DNA of 13,296 bases from Acidimicrobiales bacterium (GTDB lineage: Bacteria; Actinomycetota; Acidimicrobiia; Acidimicrobiales; VFJN01). The position numbers were made by a program, and so were the translations under genes. The DNA lies in assembly GCA_016936035.1 (NCBI GenBank), contig JAFGPU010000202.1, forward strand, positions 1 to 13,296. The letters run 5' to 3'. Shown one piece after another: positions 1 to 6,581 of the stretch (its first letter is position 1; every line of letters starts with the position of its first letter). The notes below the pieces were generated by a model, which saw only the letters and a program-made list of their open reading frames with translations, was not told the origin of the DNA and did not search any database.

Positions 1-498
1 GGCCGGAGCCGGCGCCGGCTGCTGCGCGGCGGGCTGGGCCGGCGCGGGCGCGGGCTGCTCGGCCGCCGGTGCGGGCGTGCCGGGCTGCGAGGGCCCCTCC
101 GCGGCGGTGGCCTGCCCGGCGACCTCTTCGGGCGCCGGCTGGTCCTCGGCACCAGCGGGCGCCTCGGCGGGCTGCTCGGGTGCGGGCGCCTCGGCGGCGG
201 GCTCGGCGGGCGCCTCCTCGGCAGGAGCCTCGGCGGCCGGTGCGGCCTCGCCGCCGCCCGCCGGTGCGTCGCCGACGCGGGCGAGCACGGCGCCGACGTC
301 GACGGTGTCGCCCTCCTCGACCAGGATCTCGGACAGCGTGCCGCTGACCGGCGACGGCACCTCGGAGTCGACCTTGTCGGTGGAGACCTCGAAGAGGGGC
401 TCGTCTTCGGCGACCTCGTCGCCGACCTGCTTGAACCACTTGGTGATGGTGCCTTCGGTGACCGTCTCACCGAGCTGGGGCATCTGGATGTCGGCCAT
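1..498 (-). CDS. sucB: 2-oxoacid dehydrogenase E2, dihydrolipoamide acyltransferase (N-terminal part, truncated by window edge)
   Basis: This is the acyltransferase (E2) core subunit of a 2-oxoglutarate or pyruvate dehydrogenase complex, which carries acyl groups on a lipoyl arm to CoA in the cytoplasm. The 166 visible residues begin [16 protein letters not shown]. Residues 1-78 form one biotinyl/lipoyl domain, with the lipoylated lysine expected at K42 in the motif STDKVDSE. From about residue 79 to the edge lies a flexible linker of Ala, Pro, Glu and Gly. Further lipoyl, E1/E3-binding and catalytic domains must lie beyond the left edge. The ATG at 498-496 is preceded by GGAGG with a 10-base gap. 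The E3 gene lies 73 bases upstream on the same strand, so the two are probably co-transcribed. The lipoyl domain resembles mycobacterial DlaT, so the pyruvate and oxoglutarate roles cannot be separated here; the gene symbol is tentative. Confidence 0.93.
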   Translation of the reverse strand, partial: MADIQMPQLGETVTEGTITKWFKQVGDEVAEDEPLFEVSTDKVDSEVPSPVSGTLSEILVEEGDTVDVGAVLARVGDAPAGGGEAAPAAEAPAEEAPAEPAAEAPAPEQPAEAPAGAEDQPAPEEVAGQATAAEGPSQPGTPAPAAEQPAPAPAQPAAQQPAPAPA

Positions 499-571
499 CA
501 GGCCTGCGCCTCCGTGTCGTTCGGGACGCTCCGTTGCGCCCCGTCGTAGCGGATGGGAGAGGGGGTGGGCA

Positions 572-1981
572 TCAGTGCAACCGTCGCCCGGTCATGTCCT
601 GCACGGTGTCGCCGAACAGCTCGGACAGCGTGGGGTGCGGCTGGATGAACGCCGCGACCTCGTCGACCGTGGCCTCCCAGTTGACGGCCAGGTAGCCCTG
701 GCCGAGCTGCTCGGTGACCCACGGGCCCACCATGTGGACGCCCACGATGGTGCCTGCCTTGCCGTCGGCGGTCTTGGTGGCGATGACCTTCACCAGGCCT
801 TCCTGGTCGCCGATGATCTTGGCCCGGCTGTTGGCGGTGAAACGGTGCTTGGAGGCGACGACGTCGAGACCGGCCTCCTTGGCCGACTGCTCGGAGTGGC
901 CCGCGAAGGCCACCTCGGGCCGGCAGTAGATGCCCCAGGGCACCTTGCCGTAGTCGACCGGCCGGGCGTCCTCGCCGAGGATGCCGTCGATGGCGACCAT
1001 GCCCTCGGCGAAGCCGACGTGGGCCAGGGCGGGGGTGGCGATGCAGTCGCCGACGGCCCAGACGCCCTCTTCACCCGTGCGGCACACCTCGTCGACCTGC
1101 ACGAAGCCGCGCTCGTCGAGCTGCACCTGCGTGCCGTCGAGGCCCAGGTCGTCGGTGGCGGGCTTGCGCCCGACGGACACCACGACCACGTCGGTCTTGA
1201 TGGGATCGGCGCCCTCGACGTTGACGACGGTGCCCCCGTCGCCGGGCTCGTGGCCCGTGACCGTGACGCCGGTGCGCACCTCGATGCCCCGCTTCTTGAA
1301 CGAGCGCTCGACCATCGAGGTGACGTCCTTGTCGACCCCGGGCAGGATCTTGGGCAACGCCTCGAGCACCGTGACCTGGCTACCCATGTCGGACATCATC
1401 GATGCGAACTCGCAGCCGATGGCCCCGCCGCCGATGACCACCGCCGTGCCGGGGATCTCGGGCATCGACAGCACCTCGTCGGAGGTCATGACGACGGTGC
1501 CGTCGACGTCGAAGCCGGGGATGGTGCGGGTCTCGGAGCCGGCGGCGATGATGACCGCGTCGCCGGTGACCTCGAAGCGGTCGGACCCGTCGCTGGGATC
1601 GACGGAGACGGTGCGGCCTGCGTGCAGGCGGCCGTAGCCCTCGTAGACCGTGACCTTGCGCCCCTTGAGCAGCGTGGTGACGCCGCCGACCAGCTCGTCG
1701 ACGACGGCCTGCTTGCGCTGCTGGGTGACCGACCAGTCGACCTGGGGCTCGCCGGCGTTGATGCCGAACGAGGCGGCCTCGGTCACGGTGCGGTGGACGT
1801 GCGCGGTCTCGAGCAGCTCCTTGGCGGGGATGCACCCGACATTGAGGCAGGTGCCACCGATCCAGCGCTTCTCGATGAGCGCGATGTTGAGCCCGGCACT
1901 GGCGCCGTAGAGCGCCGCTGCGTAGCCGCCGGGGCCGCCGCCGATGACGACGACATCGAAGTGATCGGCCGTGGGGACCAC
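572..1981 (-). CDS. lpdA: Dihydrolipoamide dehydrogenase (E3)
   Basis: This flavoprotein reoxidises dihydrolipoamide on E2 and passes the electrons through FAD to NAD+. The length of 469 residues is normal for the family. Visible motifs are the FAD-binding GGGPGG (residues 14-19), the redox-active disulfide C45/C50 in GGTCLNVGC, a second Rossmann glycine motif GGGAIG near residue 185, and the C-terminal HPTLSE with the catalytic His449 and Glu454. The key residues are intact. It precedes the E2 gene on the same strand. The start is odd: the only in-frame candidate is GTG at 1981-1979, and the GGAG sits directly against it with no spacer (GGAGGTGG). Upstream codons contain no ATG, GTG or TTG before a non-coding stretch; only a CTG lies there. 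A TAGAGT hexamer at 2019-2024 could be its -10 element, giving a leader of about 30 bases. The function is nearly certain and the start moderately so. Confidence 0.96.
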   Translation of the reverse strand: MVPTADHFDVVVIGGGPGGYAAALYGASAGLNIALIEKRWIGGTCLNVGCIPAKELLETAHVHRTVTEAASFGINAGEPQVDWSVTQQRKQAVVDELVGGVTTLLKGRKVTVYEGYGRLHAGRTVSVDPSDGSDRFEVTGDAVIIAAGSETRTIPGFDVDGTVVMTSDEVLSMPEIPGTAVVIGGGAIGCEFASMMSDMGSQVTVLEALPKILPGVDKDVTSMVERSFKKRGIEVRTGVTVTGHEPGDGGTVVNVEGADPIKTDVVVVSVGRKPATDDLGLDGTQVQLDERGFVQVDEVCRTGEEGVWAVGDCIATPALAHVGFAEGMVAIDGILGEDARPVDYGKVPWGIYCRPEVAFAGHSEQSAKEAGLDVVASKHRFTANSRAKIIGDQEGLVKVIATKTADGKAGTIVGVHMVGPWVTEQLGQGYLAVNWEATVDEVAAFIQPHPTLSELFGDTVQDMTGRRLH

Positions 1982-2018
1982 CTCCAGAGAGTGACGTGGG
2001 GGCCGGGGTGTGCCCGCG

Positions 2019-2032
2019 ACTCTACCGGCCGG
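2019..2032 (-). promoter_or_regulatory. Possible lpdA promoter with adjoining palindrome
   Basis: On the minus strand the palindrome CCGGCCGG (2025-2032) is followed directly by TAGAGT (2024-2019), a TANNNT-type -10 hexamer. Transcription would begin near 2012, leaving a leader of about 30 bases before the GTG at 1981. No convincing -35 box is visible. Short GC palindromes are common in this DNA, so the palindrome itself is weak evidence. Confidence 0.3.
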
Positions 2033-2065
2033 CGCGCCCGTGCCGATCGGGTATGTGGGGGCCCC

Positions 2066-2155
2066 TCAGAGCACCATCGCAAGCTGCACGCTGAAGGCCA
2101 CGAGGATGGCGAGGCCGCACAACAGGGCGGTGAAGATCAGCCGGCGGGTGCTCAT
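2066..2155 (-). CDS. 29-residue single-pass membrane microprotein (unrecognised)
   Basis: This is a short ORF of 30 codons including TGA, starting ATG AGC ACC and encoding MSTRRLIFTALLCGLAILV followed by ten more mostly hydrophobic residues. Two arginines at positions 4-5 followed by an uninterrupted hydrophobic stretch (about residues 6-29) predict one membrane helix with the N-terminus inside. Apart from the start and stop codons, every codon but one (CTT) ends in G or C, as in the genuine genes nearby. It lies 84 bases upstream of lpdA on the same strand and diverges from the serine hydrolase. No Shine-Dalgarno sequence is seen, but a TAGCCT hexamer ends 12 bases before the ATG, which would suit a nearly leaderless mRNA. 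I do not recognise the family. It could be a small membrane protein or a chance hydrophobic ORF; conservation would decide. Confidence 0.5.
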   Translation of the reverse strand: MSTRRLIFTALLCGLAILVAFSVQLAMVL

Positions 2156-2167
2156 AGACGAGCTGCC

Positions 2168-2186
2168 AGGCTACCCGGCCACCGGG
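2168..2186 (-). promoter_or_regulatory. Candidate leaderless promoter of the microprotein ORF
   Basis: On the minus strand, CCCGG-TGG-CCGGG (2186-2174) is followed directly by TAGCCT (2173-2168), then 12 bases, then ATG at 2155. The hexamer fits the TANNNT -10 consensus, and the spacing would leave a leader of about five bases. The repeat may be an operator or a chance GC palindrome. Confidence 0.35.
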
Positions 2187-2243
2187 CGCGCTCCCCGGTC
2201 CGGCACCTTCGAGACCGGGCCCACCTCGGCGCCGTGTCCGGGC

Positions 2244-2249
2244 TACCGT
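2244..2249 (+). promoter_or_regulatory. Candidate -10 hexamer of the serine hydrolase gene
   Basis: TACCGT is followed by 10 bases and then ATG at 2260. There is no Shine-Dalgarno sequence, so a leaderless or nearly leaderless transcript is likely. No recognisable -35 box. This placement argues against the GTG at 2248, which overlaps the hexamer, as the start codon. Confidence 0.35.
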
Positions 2250-2259
2250 GCGCGGGCGC

Positions 2260-3669
2260 ATGACAGCCCTCGCCACCTACCGGCCCCGCCTCGACGGGCT
2301 GCTCGCCGAGCTGGCCGACGCCCACGGCGTGCCCGGGGCGGCCTGCGGCGTGCTCGTCGGCGACGAGACCGAGATCGCGACGTGCGGCATCACCAACACC
2401 GCCACCGGGGTGCCCGTCACGCCGGCGACCCTGTTCCAGATCGGGTCGATCTCGAAGCTCTACACGGCGTCGCTCGTCATGCAGGCGGTGAGCGCCGGCC
2501 TGATCTCGTTGGACGAGCCGGTGCGGGCCCAGCTCCAGGAGTTCATGGTCGCCGACCCGGCCGCCACGATCGAGATCACCCCCCGCCACCTGCTCACCCA
2601 CACGAGCGGCATCGAGGGCGACCACCTCGTCGACACCGGCTGGAACGCCGACGCGCTCGCCCGCTACGTGGCGACCCTGGCGGGCCTCGGTCAGATCCAC
2701 CCGACCGACGACACCTACAGCTTCTGCAACACGGGCTACGGCGTGGCGGGACGGCTGCTCGAGGTGGCGACGGGCGAGCACTTCGACCGGGTGCTGCGGC
2801 GCCGCCTGGCGCGCCCGCTCGGATGCCGCGCCACCCTCACGCTGCCCCAGCACGCGCTGCTGCACAACGTGGCCGTCGGCCACGCCCACGAGCCCGGCGG
2901 CGAGGCGGTGCGGCAGAGCCGATGGGTGCTCACACGCTCGAACGGGCCGATGGGCGGCATCATGGCGCCGCCGGGCGAGCTGCTCGCCTTCGCGCGCATG
3001 CACCTCGACGGCGGCCGGGGGCCCGACGGGGTCGATCGGCTCGCGCCCGCCGCGGTCGACGCCATGCAACGACCGCACGTGGACAGCCCGATGCCGGGCG
3101 AGGCCCAGGCGCTGGGGTGGACGATCCGGTCGTGGGGAGACCTCACCTGCCTGGGCCAGGACGCCGACACGTTCGGCCAGCGCGCGCTGCTGCGCGTCGT
3201 GCCCGAGAAGCGCTTCGCGGTGTGCGTCATGACCAACTGCCAGACCGGCGCGGCGCTCGGCCAGCAGCTGCTCGGTCGGCTGGCGAGCGACCTGCTCGAC
3301 GTGCCCGCCGACGCCGACGACGTGGTCGCCCAGGTGGCACGCGGGGGGACGGTGGGCCCGGTGCCCCCGCCGGACGCCATCGCCGCGCTGGCCGGCACCT
3401 ACGAGCGCCTCCACCAGCGTGTCACCGTGTCGGTCAGCGGGGGGCGCCTGCGGCTGGTCACCGAGACCTCCGGCGTGCTCCAGGCACTCGGCCTGAGCGA
3501 GTGCGCCCTCGACGTCGAGGCGGTCGCCACCGACCGCGACGGGCGGGTCGTCGCCGTCGGCACCGACCCGGTCTCCGGCGACCGGCAGATCGTGGTGTTC
3601 ACGCCGCCGTCGCCCGACCAGCCGTCCGCCCTCCACCTGGCGGGTCGCCTCCACCGCAGGACGGGTTGA
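2260..3669 (+). CDS. Beta-lactamase-fold serine hydrolase (class C / esterase-like), atypical active site
   Basis: This protein belongs to the class C beta-lactamase, DD-peptidase and esterase superfamily. The first motif is intact: GSISK gives Ser63 and Lys66, followed by TASLVMQ. The second motif reads Y-S-F-C-N-T-G-Y, so the usual catalytic Tyr of YxN aligns with Phe155 (F155-C156-N157). The third region, normally GHDGGT in this branch, reads G-Q-D-A-D-T at 299-304, so the HxG/KTG equivalent is also changed. Residues from about 375 to the end look like the beta-rich C-terminal domain of many such hydrolases (AGTYER, VSGGRLRL). No signal peptide is present, so the protein is probably cytoplasmic. 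The ATG at 2260 gives 469 residues; an in-frame GTG at 2248 would add four but overlaps the likely -10 element. The substrate is unknown; an esterase or peptidase role, or a non-catalytic one, is possible. Confidence 0.88.
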   Translation: MTALATYRPRLDGLLAELADAHGVPGAACGVLVGDETEIATCGITNTATGVPVTPATLFQIGSISKLYTASLVMQAVSAGLISLDEPVRAQLQEFMVADPAATIEITPRHLLTHTSGIEGDHLVDTGWNADALARYVATLAGLGQIHPTDDTYSFCNTGYGVAGRLLEVATGEHFDRVLRRRLARPLGCRATLTLPQHALLHNVAVGHAHEPGGEAVRQSRWVLTRSNGPMGGIMAPPGELLAFARMHLDGGRGPDGVDRLAPAAVDAMQRPHVDSPMPGEAQALGWTIRSWGDLTCLGQDADTFGQRALLRVVPEKRFAVCVMTNCQTGAALGQQLLGRLASDLLDVPADADDVVAQVARGGTVGPVPPPDAIAALAGTYERLHQRVTVSVSGGRLRLVTETSGVLQALGLSECALDVEAVATDRDGRVVAVGTDPVSGDRQIVVFTPPSPDQPSALHLAGRLHRRTG

Positions 3670-3764
3670 GGCGGCGGCCCGACCCGGGGACGGCCCGGGC
3701 CGGGCGCAGACCGGCCAGGGGCAGACCGCCCGGGGACCGGGCCGGGACAGACCCGGCCGGAGGC
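3670..3764. terminator. Convergent intergenic spacer with bidirectional hairpin
   Basis: This 95-base gap separates two converging genes. At 3740-3758 the sequence GGCCGGG-ACAGA-CCCGGCC forms a perfect 7-bp stem with a 5-base loop, stable in either direction. No U-tract follows, which is common for terminators in GC-rich actinobacteria. The spacer also holds three copies of a GGG(N)CAGACC-like unit, with CAGACC at 3707, 3722 and 3748, and a GGCCCGGGCC palindrome at 3692-3701. A shared terminator is the simplest reading. Confidence 0.5.
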
Positions 3765-4436
3765 TCAGGCGCCGGTGAGGATGTCGCGGACGTCGTCGAT
3801 GCTCTCGGCCGTGACGAGGACCAGCACCTCGTCGCCGGCCTGCAGCAGCGTGTCGCCCCGGGGGACGATCACCCGGTCGTGGCGCAGCACCGCCACCACG
3901 GTGGAGTCGCGGGGGAAGTCGAGGTCGACGATCTCGCGGTCGGTGGCACGGCTGTCGCCCGCCAGCGTGACCTCGATCAGACTGGCCCGCCCGCCCTCGA
4001 ACGACAGCAGCCGCACCAGCGAGCCGACGCTGACCGCCTCCTCGACCAGGGCGGTGAGCAGGTGCGGGGTCGACACGGCCACGTCGACACCCCAGTTCTC
4101 GTTGAACAGCCACTCGTTCTTGGGGTTGTTGACGCGCGCCACCACGCGCGGCACCGCGAACTCCTGCTTGGCGAGCAGGCTGGTGACGAGGTTGTCCTCG
4201 TCGTCACCGGTGACGGCGGCGACCACGTCGACGTCGGTGAGGCCGATGGCGCGCAGGCTGCTGACCTCGCACGCGTCGGCGACGTGCCAGGTGGCGCCCG
4301 GAGGCTCGCCGACGGCGAGCATGCGCTCGACCCGGTCGCCGTCCTGCTCGATGATGTGCACCTCGTGCCCGGCGCCCTGCAGCTCGCCGGCGATGAACGT
4401 GCCGACGGCGCCGCCGCCCGCGATGACCACCTTCAT
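3765..4436 (-). CDS. ceoC: TrkA-family potassium uptake regulatory protein CeoC
   Basis: This is a cytoplasmic NAD(H)-sensing RCK protein that gates a membrane potassium transporter. In its 223 residues, the N-terminal TrkA-N Rossmann domain has the glycine motif GGGAVG (7-12) and an acidic Glu30 at the end of strand 2, favouring NAD over NADP. The C-terminal RCK_C/TrkA-C domain covers about 140-220 (DREIVDLDFP, VPRGDTLLQAGDEVLVLV). It is the second gene of a pair: its ATG overlaps the ceoB stop (ATGA, 4433-4436), and GGAGG lies 7 bases upstream. The overlap and the gene order match the mycobacterial ceoB-ceoC pair (Rv2691-Rv2692). The membrane transporter partner is not in the window. The family is near certain; assignment to CeoC rests on order and sequence resemblance. 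Confidence 0.92.
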   Translation of the reverse strand: MKVVIAGGGAVGTFIAGELQGAGHEVHIIEQDGDRVERMLAVGEPPGATWHVADACEVSSLRAIGLTDVDVVAAVTGDDEDNLVTSLLAKQEFAVPRVVARVNNPKNEWLFNENWGVDVAVSTPHLLTALVEEAVSVGSLVRLLSFEGGRASLIEVTLAGDSRATDREIVDLDFPRDSTVVAVLRHDRVIVPRGDTLLQAGDEVLVLVTAESIDDVRDILTGA

Positions 4437-5089
4437 CGCACGCCCTCCGCCAGATGGCGGTCGACCTCGTCGAGCCGGCCGACCGACACCGCCAGGTACA
4501 CGACGTCACCGTCCTGGGTGACGAGGTCGTCGGTGGCGACCTGCGCCGTGCCCATGCGGCTCACGGCGACGGCACGGGCGACGCCCGGGATCTCGATGTC
4601 GGTCAGCGGGTGGCCGGCCCACCCCGGGGCGACCGGGCGCTCGATCATGACGACCCGGGCGCTGGGGTCGACCCAGTCGTCGCCCGATGCGTCGGGCATC
4701 AGCTTGCGCAGCACCCGGTCGATCGTCCACTGCACGGTGGCGATGGTGGGAATGCCCAGGCGCTCGTAGATGACGGCGCGCCGGGGGTCGTAGATGCGGG
4801 CGACCACCTTGTCGACGCCGAAGGTCTCGCGGGCGACGCGCGCCGTGAGGATGTTGGAGTTGTCGCCGTTGGTGACCGCGGCCAGGGCGGCCGCCTCGCG
4901 GACGCCCGCCGCCTCGAGCCGGTCGCGGTCGAACCCGACCCCGACGACGCGCCGGCCGCGGAACCCGTCGTGGAGCCGGCGGAACGCCTTCGGGTCCTTG
5001 TCGACGACCGCCACCGAGTGGCCCTGGTCTTCGAGGATGCGGGCGAGCCCGGACCCCACGCGGCCGCAGCCGACGATGACCACATGCAT
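4433..5089 (-). CDS. ceoB: TrkA-family potassium uptake regulatory protein CeoB
   Basis: This is an RCK (TrkA-N plus TrkA-C) regulatory subunit of a potassium uptake system, 218 residues. It starts MHVVIVGCGRVGSGLA, with the dinucleotide motif GCGRVG at 7-12 and Asp30 after strand 2. The stretch with GDNSNILTARVARETFGV and ARIYDP, then YERLGI, closely matches what is known of mycobacterial CeoB. Residues from about 140 form the C-terminal ligand domain. There is no Shine-Dalgarno sequence before the ATG at 5089. Instead TAGCGT ends 8 bases upstream, so the ceoBC mRNA is probably leaderless and has its own promoter inside the 51-base gap after mscL. It is translationally coupled to ceoC by a 4-base overlap. 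The two subunits probably act as a hetero-oligomer. Confidence 0.93.
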   Translation of the reverse strand: MHVVIVGCGRVGSGLARILEDQGHSVAVVDKDPKAFRRLHDGFRGRRVVGVGFDRDRLEAAGVREAAALAAVTNGDNSNILTARVARETFGVDKVVARIYDPRRAVIYERLGIPTIATVQWTIDRVLRKLMPDASGDDWVDPSARVVMIERPVAPGWAGHPLTDIEIPGVARAVAVSRMGTAQVATDDLVTQDGDVVYLAVSVGRLDEVDRHLAEGVR

Positions 5090-5097
5090 GGGCGGCG

Positions 5098-5120
5098 ACG
5101 CTAGCGCAGCGCTGCTGCGC
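5098..5120 (-). promoter_or_regulatory. Candidate leaderless promoter and inverted repeat upstream of ceoB
   Basis: On the minus strand, GCGCAG-CAGCG-CTGCGC (5120-5104) directly abuts TAGCGT (5103-5098), followed by 8 bases and the ATG of ceoB. The repeat contains the 10-bp palindrome GCAGCGCTGC (5106-5115). It may be an operator over the core promoter, a terminator hairpin for mscL (stop at 5141), or both. There is no U-tract and no clear -35 box. Confidence 0.45.
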
Positions 5121-5140
5121 CACCCGCACCTGGTCGGGCG

Positions 5141-5593
5141 CTACCAGCCCGAGGTCGAAGGCGGGTCGGTCGGCGGGCGGGAGGCCGGGCTCGCCGAGCC
5201 GCCGGCCTGCACCGTGAGCAGGTCGCGGATCTCGGCCAGCAGGACCGCCTCGTCGGACAGCGCCGACTCCTCGACGGGCTCCTGGCCGCGGCGCCGGCGC
5301 TCGGCCAGGGCGTTCAGCGGCTTGACCACACCGAAGAACACGACGGCCGCCACGGCGAGGAAGTAGATGATCGCGTTGATGACGATGCCGTAGCGGAACA
5401 CGCTGTCGTTGATGGTGAAGGTCATCTCGGTGAAGTCCTTGCCGAAGATCATGCCGATGAGCGGCGTGATCAGGCCCTCGACGACCGCGGTGACGATGGC
5501 CGTGAACGCGGCGCCGATGACGACCGCGACCGCCAGATCGACGACGTTGCCCCGCGAGATGAACTCCTTGAACTCCTTCAACAGACCTGACAC
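5141..5593 (-). CDS. mscL: Large-conductance mechanosensitive channel MscL
   Basis: This inner-membrane emergency valve opens under membrane tension during hypo-osmotic shock. It has 150 residues. The N-terminal amphipathic helix SGLLKEFKEFISRGNVVDLA is the MscL signature. TM1 covers about 18-47, with the small-residue gate pattern AVAVVIGAAF. A periplasmic loop spans about 50-66 and TM2 about 68-92 (INAIIYFLAVAAVVFFGVVKP). A charged RRRRG linker leads to the C-terminal helix (about 111-128), and a short Pro/Ser tail follows. The start is GTG at 5593-5591, with GGAGG and a 7-base gap; the reading frame stays open further upstream, but those residues are unlike MscL. It lies upstream of ceoB and ceoC on the same strand, a sensible osmotic grouping, and diverges from the epimerase gene. 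Confidence 0.97.
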   Translation of the reverse strand: MSGLLKEFKEFISRGNVVDLAVAVVIGAAFTAIVTAVVEGLITPLIGMIFGKDFTEMTFTINDSVFRYGIVINAIIYFLAVAAVVFFGVVKPLNALAERRRRGQEPVEESALSDEAVLLAEIRDLLTVQAGGSASPASRPPTDPPSTSGW

Positions 5594-5675
5594 GTCGGTG
5601 CCTCCATCCGGTTCGGCATGACCAACCCGCGCGCGCGTACCGTACCCAAACCGACACGCGCATTGGAGCGAACCC
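5594..5675. promoter_or_regulatory. Divergent intergenic region between mscL and the epimerase gene
   Basis: These 82 bases must carry promoters in both directions. Candidate -10 elements are TACCGT at 5638-5643 for the plus strand and the overlapping TACGGT read on the minus strand, within GCGTACCGTACCC. Both genes have Shine-Dalgarno sequences: GGAG at 5665-5668 for the epimerase and GGAGG before mscL. An alternating CGCGCGCG run lies at about 5629-5636. No clear -35 boxes. Confidence 0.3.
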
Positions 5676-6581
5676 ATGCAGGTAGCGATCACCGGCGCCA
5701 GCGGTCTCATCGGCACCGCGCTCACCCGGTCGTTGCGCGACGACGGGCACGCCGTGCGCCCTGTGGTCCGGCGCGACAGCGACGACCCGGCGGCCATCCG
5801 CTGGGATCCGGCGGCCGGCACCATCGACGCCGCGGCGTTCGAGGGCCTCGACGTCGTGGTCCACCTGGCCGGCGCGGGCATCGGCGACAAGCGCTGGTCG
5901 GCCGACCGCAAGCGCGAGATCCTCGAGAGCCGCACCCGCGGCACCGGCCTCATCGCCCGCACGCTGGCCGACCTGGCCACCCCGCCGGCGACCTTCGTGT
6001 CCGCCTCGGCGGTCGGGTATTACGGCAGCCGCGCCGACGCCGTCCTCACCGAGACGAGCGAGCCGGGCGACGACTTCGTCGCCGGCGTCGTCCAGGCGTG
6101 GGAGGCGGCCACCCGGCCCGCCGTCGACGCCGGCATCCGCACGGTGCTGCTGCGCACGGCGCCGGTGCTGTCGGCCGACGGGGGCATCCTGCCCCGGATG
6201 GCGCTGCCGTTCCGCTTCTTCGTGGGTGGGCGGCTGGGCTCGGGCGACCAGTGGATGAGTTGGATCTCGCTCGACGACGTCGTCGCCGCCATCCGCTTCC
6301 TCATGGCCCGCGACGACGTCGCGGGGCCCGTGAACGTGACCGCCCCCGAGCCGGTCACGAACCGGGAGATGTCGGCGGCGCTCGGGCGGACCCTGCACCG
6401 CCCCAGCGCCATCCCCGTCCCCGCCCTGCCGCTCCAGCTGGCGCTCGGGCGCGAGATGGCCGACTCGCTGCTGTTCGTCAGCCAGCGCGTCCACCCCCGC
6501 GTGCTGCTCGACGCCGGCTTCACCTTCACCCACGCCACGGTCGACGCGGCCCTGGCGGACGCCCTGGGGACCAGCCGATGA
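5676..6581 (+). CDS. TIGR01777-family NAD(P)-dependent epimerase (SDR39U1/YfcH-like)
   Basis: This is a cytoplasmic extended short-chain dehydrogenase-like protein of 301 residues, typical for the family. The N-terminal dinucleotide-binding motif is GASGLIG (7-13). Family hallmarks are VVHLAGAGIGDKRW (about 62-75), SASAVGYYG, and the late WISLDDVV. The C-terminal part (about 250-298, starting near PVPALPLQLALGREM and including HPRVLLDAGF) matches the DUF1731 tail. The physiological substrate of the family is unknown. The ATG at 5676 has GGAG with a 7-base gap. The stop overlaps the start of the HAD gene (ATGA), so the two are translationally coupled. In mycobacteria a member (Rv2216) sits next to the lipoyl E2 gene; here it is near but not adjacent to the E3-E2 genes, which may reflect an old neighbourhood. 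Confidence 0.93.
   Translation: MQVAITGASGLIGTALTRSLRDDGHAVRPVVRRDSDDPAAIRWDPAAGTIDAAAFEGLDVVVHLAGAGIGDKRWSADRKREILESRTRGTGLIARTLADLATPPATFVSASAVGYYGSRADAVLTETSEPGDDFVAGVVQAWEAATRPAVDAGIRTVLLRTAPVLSADGGILPRMALPFRFFVGGRLGSGDQWMSWISLDDVVAAIRFLMARDDVAGPVNVTAPEPVTNREMSAALGRTLHRPSAIPVPALPLQLALGREMADSLLFVSQRVHPRVLLDAGFTFTHATVDAALADALGTSR

Noticed and set aside
2043..2050. Palindrome CCGATCGG upstream of lpdA as an operator
   Set aside because: An 8-bp self-complementary GC-rich sequence is expected often here, with no second copy and no fixed relation to a promoter element.
77..2263. A long plus-strand open frame opposite the E2 and E3 genes
   Set aside because: It is an antisense shadow of high-GC coding DNA. 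The minus strand encodes clear lipoyl and flavoprotein motifs, and the plus-strand translation shows no family features.
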